NCBI RefSeq assembly: GCF_026914185.1
Contig: NC_070559.1
Span: forward strand, 5,935,501 to 5,999,500
Direction: 5' to 3'
DNA: 64,000 bases
Origin: Puccinia triticina
Lineage: Eukaryota; Basidiomycota; Pucciniomycetes; Pucciniales; Pucciniaceae
Shown: piece after piece, positions 56,855 to 64,000 of the stretch
Position numbering within the stretch: the stretch's first letter is position 1
Layout of the letters: every line of letters starts with the position of its first letter
Made by a program: the position numbers and the translations under genes
The notes under the pieces: model-generated
Told to the model about the DNA's origin: nothing
Database searches by the model: none
The model's input: the letters and a program-made list of their open reading frames with translations, nothing else

Positions 56855-57444
56855 CTAACTTAACAAAGTCCCTCTATTTGAGGGGGGACACTGTCCTGCC
56901 GGGACCCTCCGAAGGAGGGACTTACACCCAATGTCCAAGTTTGGGCTGACAGAATCAGAACTATGTCTTTTTTCAAACGTTTCTGGCTTCACCCTTTCCC
57001 ATTGGGCAGCAAAGGTTTGGGGGAACAAAAGATTCCCAATATCAAGGAGAATCTCTCCAAATTTTTCTGAATTTTTTGAGGCCTTCAGAACCTATTTTTT
57101 GTGACTATCTGTGGTCCGCTTCATCCTATATTACAAAGCTCACACTGTACAGAATCCAAGACTCATGATGTTACAAGGGACATTGCAGATCAAGAAGACA
57201 GGTTGGGGATAGGTGGGTATAGTACATGGATAAAGAAGACTTTGGTAATCATGGAAATCCAAACAATAATGAAATTGGACAGGAAATGGATGGGTGAGAG
57301 CAGTTTTAAAAAAGTCCCCACCAAAAAACCAAATGCTGTCAGCCTGTAAGTCTGTTTAGCGCATAATTCCCTCCTTCCGGTCGGCGCAATGCGACCAGTG
57401 TTTTACCACTCCACCTGTAGGAGGGTGGGACTTAGTTAAGTTAG
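56855..57444. mobile_element. 590-bp non-autonomous element, 9-bp duplication (MULE-like)
   Basis: Ends CTAACTTAAC...GTTAAGTTAG are perfect inverted repeats, continued by AAGTCCC / GGGACTTA. CCTTAATAG stands on both sides (56846-56854 and 57445-57453). A 9-bp duplication fits Mutator-like elements. No gene inside. A poly-A/T run lies just outside on the left (about 56776-56794). Confidence 0.82.
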
Positions 57445-57581
57445 CCTTAATAGCAACTCCACATTTCACCTGGGCAAAAATGTCACAGGATTTGATTCAG
57501 GGGTTGCAAGGATCCGATACAACTACTCAAGTGTAAGGGATTCTGAAACACTCTGTTGGAGCCTCTCAACGGGGTATAAGA

Positions 57582-58409
57582 GGACCCAGGAAAGCCCCTA
57601 TGGAACACAGTAACAAAAATGCATGAATTTTTGGTCAAAAAACAAAAAACGTATGCACCCCAGATGTATGAATGGGAAATTTGGCGGATAAGGTACTCAC
57701 CCCAATTGTATGAAGTTTTTTGGGGGACTAGGGGGGTAGTAACCAAAAATGTATGAGAATGAGGATATGATGCCAGGGTTTTTTTTTGCACCCCCCCCCC
57801 CCTATATTGGTCCAGCTCTTCCAGTATCAACCACATATCCCAATTGCGGCTGGTTTCTACACTTCCTTGCCGAGTTCCAGGATTTTTGTGCATCTTGAAG
57901 TAGCACATCTGCACAATTTATTCCCAGTCACCAAAGGCTTAAATATTACAGATGCTGGTGGGAATTGTGTATCCATCTCCCAGAGATTACATTCTCTTCT
58001 TACAATGTCTCAAATTGCTTTTCTAGAACACTGGCAGAACAAATTTTTGAAGATAAAAGCTCTCAAAAAAGCAATAAAAATGTAGATGAAGAGTAACAAT
58101 CAGTTGTTGATGATAGTCTATGCAGTTTTCTACTTGAATATGAAATTTAAAATATCTTCTTCTTCCATTTTTTACCTTTGTCACTGCTCCTCTGGGTATG
58201 TAGCAGAAATGGCTACTCAAAAAAGTATTTCTGGGAGTATTTCTTCACGCCCGCGGCAAAAAAAACGTACACACAAAACTTGTATGAATTTTTTGAAAAA
58301 GCTCTGCACCTACGCACAAAATGTGTATGAATGGGCTCCAAAAATGTATGAATTTTTCAAAAATCTTGCAATTTAGGTTACTGTGTTCCATAGTGGCTTT
58401 CCAGGGTCC
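57582..58409. mobile_element. 828-bp element with TGTATGAATT sub-terminal repeats
   Basis: GGACCCAGGAAAGCCCCTAT...GGAACACAGTAAC at the left is answered by GTTACTGTGTTCC...GGGTCC at the right. Inside each end are several copies of TGTATGAAT/GCATGAATTTTT (57622-57760 and 58280-58365). No gene and no certain target duplication. Confidence 0.68.
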
Positions 58410-58702
58410 AGGTATATGTCTTGAGAATCTATTTGGGAGTACAATGTAAGGCGAAGGGGGGAACATTATTGAATTGCTTATAATAAAAGGAAGACAACAA
58501 CGAAAGCACAGGATTCATGTTGTACTTATGCCAGCAAGTGTTACATATCAAGATGATTTCTCTAAAAGCAGCAGCAGTCGAACTCAAACCTACAATTCTC
58601 ATACAAAACATTTTTCTTTTTTTGGGGAGGAGGGGCAGGGGCAGCATTTGCCTCTGCTAGTCTTCGAACAAAACGACTGGTGAACTTAAAAGAAGTGAAT
58701 GA

Positions 58703-61527
58703 TCAACGATCAGCAAGAAATTCAAACCAGACCATGAACGAGTTTAATTCGGCGAAGATGGAGTTCAAGGGGTGCGAGTTATCAGTGAACAGGACCAATT
58801 CGGCCTCAGTTTTCAAGCTTTTCAAGCCGTGGTACCAGCTGGATCGTTCGACAACCGATCCAGAACAGCGCGAAAAGAAAGAACACGTCAATGTGAGGAT
58901 GTAGCCAAGGTGACGACGGGGGAGCACTCAACGCTAAACCCTGTTGATTCGATACTCTTCGGTCCTGATTTCCCAGTAAAACCAGTGTAGGCGTCTTGAC
59001 CTTGTCGATGAATTTGATGGGTGACCGGTCTCTGAGGATCGCAAAATCGGCCGGGCTCACTGAAACCTTTCCGACCTCTTCATCGCTCCTCTCCGAGCCA
59101 CCCGACAAGAGCGGGAACGTGATGTTTGCTTCTGCATACGACCTGCACGCGAATCCGGGACCCAAAACCACACAAAATCAATCGTCACTTGTGCCTCAGT
59201 CTCTTTACTGTGCCTATTTTTTTTTCTGTCTCCACATAAGAGAGCGCTGCCGCTGAAAATGAAGGCTCACCAATCTGGGATATCACTGCCGCCACTAGCA
59301 GTGCCCACTAGATCAACAACCGGGTTCCTCATACAGGCAGCGGCGAATAAGTCGGGATATCTGCTCGTCAAGTGAGCAGTGATGAAGCCGCCATGAGATC
59401 CGCCATTAACAAAGATTCGGTGACCGATCCCAAGTTTTTTAATCAGTTCCAATGAGAGCAAATGATCTAATGCCAACTTGCAGCTGTCAACATCTGCTAT
59501 GCTCAGTCGTTTCGGTAACTCTTCTACCCATTTCTGGCCGAATCCTGTGTTATCCATGACCTCGTTCAGTCCCCTTGCGCTGCGATTCGGGCAGAAGATA
59601 AAAAAATTGGGGCTTTTCACTGACCAAGGGAGCCTGGGTAGTTGATATACGCAATGGAATGTCCTAATAAAGCCCTAGTGATCGAGTAATGAGAGCATGG
59701 TAAGGAAAAAACCAAAACCAGGGCTAGATAGTGCACGTGTATGTTTTGAAACCTTACATGGCAGCGGTAGAGGGCGAGAATTCGTTGAGAGAAGTGGAAT
59801 GCGGGCCACCATGAGGAACGATGATTAGAGAAGCTTTCTTCTCTCCGAGTTCCCGGGCGAAGTTCACGCTAGGTGTAGTTAGGACGATCTCTGTAGGACC
59901 CAGATCATTGGGCGGCAATTTGATGATTTGAGATTGTAACTTGGAAAGCTGAGATTGGACTGCACAGTTGATTGGTTTAGAATGAGTAAGGTTCGACCAG
60001 TATCAGATCAGCAAGGAAAAGAGGAAGTCGGAAAAGCATACCGTTTGTTGATGCTTTCAGATGAGTCACTCTCTGCCAGGAAAACTTGGAGCCTTGGTCT
60101 AGTTCACCAATCCACACTTGTGGCGAGCAGCTGGTTTGACTACAGACAGTCAAAACTTGCCGGCCGCCGTTTGTGTTGAGGACAGTGCAACTGCCCTCAC
60201 AAGGAGGCGGATGAGCCTTAACCTCACCGCTTCGCAAATCAATCGTTAAAAACTTTTTCGAGGAGCCCCAGATTGAGCTGGCGACTATCAACGTGTTTTG
60301 AGATTGATAGGAGTCATATAAAGTCGGCTGTGAAGGTAGGTCATCGATGTACAGCCCTGGAAATTGACTGCCCGACTCGGGCTCATCGACCGGACCGACC
60401 AGCACCTTGTCTTCATTCGTCTTGGGTTCATAAACATTGAGACTAGCGCACGAAGCATGAGGGCCCCCGATCGGATTCGAAAGATAGACGACCTTGCCGT
60501 CAATCACGCGTGGAGACCGGGCAGATCGATCGGGGTGCGAAACGCGATGAGAGATGAAGTTTGAAGGATGATGAAGCTTGAGAGCTTGGGGATCGGCACT
60601 CCTCTCGATCACGGGAATCTTGAATGATAATTTGTAGATCGTTGAGGGGCGGTTTTGACAGTAAATTAGCCCGAGCCTTCGATGGTCGGAGAGCGAGCCG
60701 AAACCAGTGCAAAAGATCTCGACAGGTTCCTCGGCAGAACCCGGTCCAAAAACGGGTTGTCCCCAAACCAATTTTGAGAGATCAGTGGACGGGTCCGTCA
60801 GTTGAACGATTGGGGCCCAGATCTTTTGGGAGTCCCCGACCGAGTCGCTGGTTGACGCGATAAAGATAGCCGGTAATTGGATCCCGGTCAATTGTTCCCC
60901 GAAATCGGGGATATAACGGTTCCGCTCCAGCCAAGAGGACTTGGATTTCGTGCGATCTTTCTCTGTTTTGGTCTCTGCCAAGTATGCTAGTTGAGTTTCG
61001 GATGAGTTCCAAGACGGATAGCCAAATGTGTCATTCAGTAGAAATGATTGATGTACCGATGTCAGATTATGAGATACCAGCTGGCGATTGGTCTGTGTAT
61101 GCCAGATTTCGAGATAAAACTGCTTTTCAGCAGATTTGCTGGGGGTGGTCAGGGTACGAAAGATGGCGAGTTTCGAGCAACTAGGAGAGAGTGATTGGTA
61201 GTTAATCGTAGGGTCGCTGAACTCTAGAGTACCATTGATGATAAGCGGAGATGGAGGATGGTTGATGAGATGAAATGATTGACGGGCGTTGAGCTTGGTG
61301 AGCCTGGAGTGATCCCGAATCGAATAGTCGAGCTGGATCGAGGTGGACTCGGGGGTGATGTGACTGCTGATAAACCGTCCTGAGCTGATGGATGGGATCG
61401 ATGCTAGTTGAGAGTAGAGCTGTTCTGGGCTGGGTTCTGAGGATACCAGCCGACTGTGGTCGAGGTCGCTGTTCCTGATGGTGACCATGCTGTAAAGCGA
61501 AGTGGCAGGGTAGGTTTCAACTTGCAC
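58703..61527 (-). CDS. Acylaminoacyl-peptidase (prolyl oligopeptidase family S9C), six exons
   Basis: Exons on the minus strand: 61527-60042, 59959-59758, 59674-59621, 59573-59271, 59142-58933, 58838-58703; 796 residues with consistent phases. Residues 1 to about 500 form the beta-propeller part. The alpha/beta-hydrolase follows: IIVPHGGPHS (oxyanion region), INYPGSLGQ, nucleophile Ser in NGGSHGGF (about 640), Asp in LGNQDRRV (about 740) and His in DNSHPL (about 774). The enzyme removes N-acylated amino acids from short peptides in the cytosol; mammalian APEH is about 730 residues, so this is full length. The first Met is uncertain: another Met lies 13 codons further on. Exon 3 is only 54 bp, and its donor (GTGAAA) was chosen over a nearer GTCAGT because only it keeps frame. 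Confidence 0.93.
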
Positions 61528-61689
61528 AACCTGATGAGGCTGGATCCGAATATGACATCATCGGCTCCCCGAACCCCCGCCAGACATGAGCTCATCCCAG
61601 CTCTAGACCCTAGAGCACATTGTAGTCTTTGTGTCCGAGTTTGTTCCAATCCAAAATGGATCATCATCACAAACCACATCAGTCTGAAC

Positions 61690-62170
61690 CTTCACCTACA
61701 CGGCGGACGTACTTTTGAGGTTTTTCACCGAAAAACCTTCGAAGTGAGGGTTTTCACTTGGAGGACCTCCGAAGTCGCGGTCCTTCGGATGATCTTTGAA
61801 GAAAATCCAAAGATTCTCCGAAGGTGGGGCAAAAACTTTGAATGACATTTGAAGGTGACAGACGTATCCGTCCGACCACCGGGTTGGACCGGATAAAACC
61901 TTATTTTCTGACATCTCACTCTACTCCGAAGTCCATTGGGAGGAAGGACCCTCCCCTCCCAATATTCTTCGGAGGACCTCCGGAGGACCTTTGAATGCCG
62001 GTGACTTTGATGAATCTTTGGAGGCGGAGCCCTCCCCTCCGATTATTTTTCGGAGGACCTCCGGAGGACCTTTGAATGCCGGTGACTTCAATGGATCTTC
62101 GGAGGCGGAGCCCTCCCCTCCGATTATTTTTTGGAGGACCTCCGGAGGACCTTTGAATGTCAACCCGTTT
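61690..62170. repeat. 81-bp tandem repeat with palindromic GGAGGACCTCC words
   Basis: Three units of 81 bp, each starting with CGGAGGACCTCCGGAGGACC at 61970, 62051 and (TTGG variant) 62132. Related single words (TTCGAAG, GGAGGACCTCC) extend to the left to 61700. Since 81 is a multiple of three the units stay open in several frames on both strands; I do not regard these frames as genes. Confidence 0.9.
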
Positions 62171-62269
62171 GATGGAGGCGAGTGGTGCCAACATGAGCCC
62201 CCTCCCAAAGAACAAATCATGGAGTGCGTGGCCTCCATTGCTCAAAATCCACCCCCCCCAGAAGTTGTA

Positions 62270-62400
62270 TTACCTCCCAACTAAAACCCTATCCCTTTCC
62301 CCCTTCTCTCTCTTTCCCTCTGCTTTCCCTTTCCTGCTTCTTTCTCTTTCCCCTTTCTTTCTCTCTCCCCCCCTTCTGTCTCTCCACTCTCTACATGTAT
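62270..62400. repeat. Pyrimidine-rich tract
   Basis: About 100 bases of C and T (CTCTTTCCC-type words) on the plus strand, followed at 62505-62585 by a short minisatellite of GGAGCCCAATC / AGAGGTGCCCAATC units. Confidence 0.75.
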
Positions 62401-62584
62401 GTACAGCCATATATTAGCCAAACAAGAAATACACGCAGCAATATCCCAAGCAATTGTGAGGGGTGGGCCCAAGGGCCCGCCCGATCCCGTAGCATTCTGT
62501 CCAATCAAGCCCGATCAGGGGAGCCCAATCAGAGGTGCCCAATCAGAGGAGCCCAATTGGGGGGGCCGATCTGGGGAGCCCAAC

Positions 62585-62915
62585 AGGACACACACTTCGA
62601 ATGGCCTTCAAAGAATCTCCCGAGTGCCTTCAAAGGCCAGTTCAAATGCTTTTGAAGCCTCTTTGAAGTCGCCATTATGATTTGAAGGGACTTCAAAGTT
62701 TTTCCGAAGGCCTGCCGAAGGATCTTTGAATGTCCTTTGGAGAGTCTTCGGAGTAAGGTTTTCCTCCAAAGGATCTCCGAAGGACATTCAAAGTTCCATT
62801 GAAATCTTACTTTGGAGGAACTTTGTCAGATATTTTGACCAAGTGCCGACCGTCCGCTGCTGCTGGCGGGTACTTTGGAGGCTCTCTGAAATACTTTTGG
62901 TGATACTTTGGAGTT
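62585..62915. repeat. TTCAAAG/CCGAAGG palindromic repeat block
   Basis: Dense TTTGAAG, CTTCAAAG, CCGAAGG and GGATCTCCGAAGGAC words in both orientations, sharing vocabulary with the 81-bp repeat block 400 bp to the left. The two blocks may be arms of one fold-back element. Confidence 0.65.
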
Positions 62916-63129
62916 TTGCGTCCGCCGTGTAGTCCTGCGCGCCCGTGTGCCACCGGGTCTTGGGTATGGAACACAAAGGGGGTTGATTGTGCTCCAACTT
63001 CCAAGTGACGGTCATAAGCTTCACCAGTGGCCAATACTAGTACAGCCCATACTTGGCCTCTCAACTCACCCCGGCAACCAACCGACCTCACATCACCCAC
63101 CTGCCAATAGCGCAAGAGCTACGCTGACT

Positions 63130-63420
63130 GAAGCGGGAAGCGCAGCAAAAGCGCAGCGAATTGGCAGCCCCTTCGCTAAGCTTTTCGAAGCGGTCTTACC
63201 GCTTCGCTTTCCGCTGATTGGCCTGGGGATATTTTTTTCTTCTTTTTAGCACACTTTTTTCAGCGGCAGAAAGCGGGCTGCCGCTGCGCTTATCGCTATA
63301 ATAGCGTTAAGAACGCTATTGTAGCAAATTTATTCCGCTACAAAAAGCAAACAAGAATTGCTTTTATAGCGAGTTGTTTCTCGCTATAAGAGCCCAAAAA
63401 GCGGCCGGTAGAGGGATAGG
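63130..63420. repeat. Sub-terminal region of a hAT-like element
   Basis: AGCGG/GCTTCGC words in both orientations and the hairpin GCTATAATAGCG...CGCTATTGTAGC (63295-63325), downstream of the transposase fragment. Sub-terminal short repeats are usual in hAT elements; the exact end is not resolved. Confidence 0.5.
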
Positions 63421-63601
63421 TGAGTATGTTTGCGTTTGTATCTACTTATAATATGTATGTATCTGTTTTTTTGGTCGTGTATCAAGTATGTAATAGCAAG
63501 ACATGATATTGTTAGAGATGGAAAAAGAACTCGGGAGAGAAAGAAAGGCAGCTTGATCATGAGAGAAGCCGGACAATGATTGAATAAATTGATCATTGTT
63601 G

Positions 63602-64000
63602 TCAATCGCTGTCAGTGTTGAACTTGGCAGATTTATTGGCTGCATCAAGAACTGCATGGCAGTCATCAAATTGGCTTTTGGCCCTGGCTCCGCTCCGAAG
63701 CCAAAGATGACTACTAATGCAACGTTCAATTGTTCAAGGTGCAAGGGAGCTCCGAACTGTGGTACATATGTCAGAAGCTGCGGAAAAGGTTTGCTCCACG
63801 CTTGCCGAGCTGCTTGCACATGCCAAGTAGTCTCTGGCAAGGGATGCCAGGACTGGGAACAAAGCCGCTTGAGTCTGAAACAAAAAGGTTTGATAGTCAG
63901 TGCTGTGAAATACACACGAGATTGAGCAGGAATACTTGCCTTCCACCACAATAGAACATTTCCTTTGATACCTAACAAAAAGTTGGTTGCATTATATCGG
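63602..64000 (-). pseudogene. hAT transposase C-terminal part, interrupted by TGA, runs off the window
   Basis: The minus strand reads LLWWK, a 65-bp intron 63939-63875 with a GC donor (GCAAGT) and CAG acceptor, then FPVLASLARDYLACASSSAS, VEQTFSAA and CISSHLWLR, the hAT dimerisation domain. A TGA at 63736-63734 cuts the domain; the frame then stays open for 43 codons to a normal-looking stop at 63604-63602. CGA to TGA by CpG loss would explain the break. The N-terminal part lies beyond position 64000. Confidence 0.78.

Noticed and set aside
61921..62245. Minus-strand frames of about 105 codons encoding a 27-residue repeat
   Set aside because: They exist because the DNA unit is 81 bp; opposite-strand frames are equally open and no domain is visible.

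Overview
The window looks like nuclear DNA of a rust fungus (Basidiomycota, Pucciniales, probably Puccinia or a close relative). The reasons are many short GT-AG introns of about 55-110 bp, basidiomycete-type chromatin proteins, a RecQ-like helicase fragment of a sort common in rust genomes, and repeats making up more than half of the sequence. This is inferred from sequence character alone; no database was searched.

Six cellular genes are supported. TTC27/Emw1-like TPR protein (+, 1243-4010) converges on a large unrecognised gene with a possible signal sequence (-, 4431-8507). A Clr2-type transcriptional silencing protein (+, 17097-19595) lies alone among transposons. The right half holds three genes in tandem on the minus strand: an Nto1/BRPF-type chromatin reader (43486-50264), a Doa4/USP8-type ubiquitin hydrolase with a rhodanese domain (51904-56616) and an acylaminoacyl-peptidase (58703-61527). 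I rebuilt their exons by hand from splice sites and reading phase; all junctions are phase-consistent.

The rest is a transposon landscape. At 10568-15007 is a complete-looking transposon with about 330-bp terminal inverted repeats, TA target duplications and two intron-bearing genes facing each other: an IS630/Tc1-like transposase whose third catalytic residue is Lys instead of Glu, and an unrecognised protein with a SAM-like C-terminus. At 25249-37547 a tyrosine-recombinase (DIRS/Ngaro-like) retrotransposon is split by five younger insertions, several of whose target-site duplications can be read. One is a gag-only LTR element with near-identical 351-bp LTRs.

A second theme is arrays made of alternating short palindromes centred on CCGG (five blocks). 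Three of the loci lie inside larger terminal-inverted-repeat elements. Other non-autonomous elements carry their own short palindromic arrays (TGGAGTGCA type, GGCCC type). Several inactivating changes in the mobile elements fit loss of CpG by C-to-T change. No tRNA, rRNA, CRISPR or prokaryotic feature was seen.
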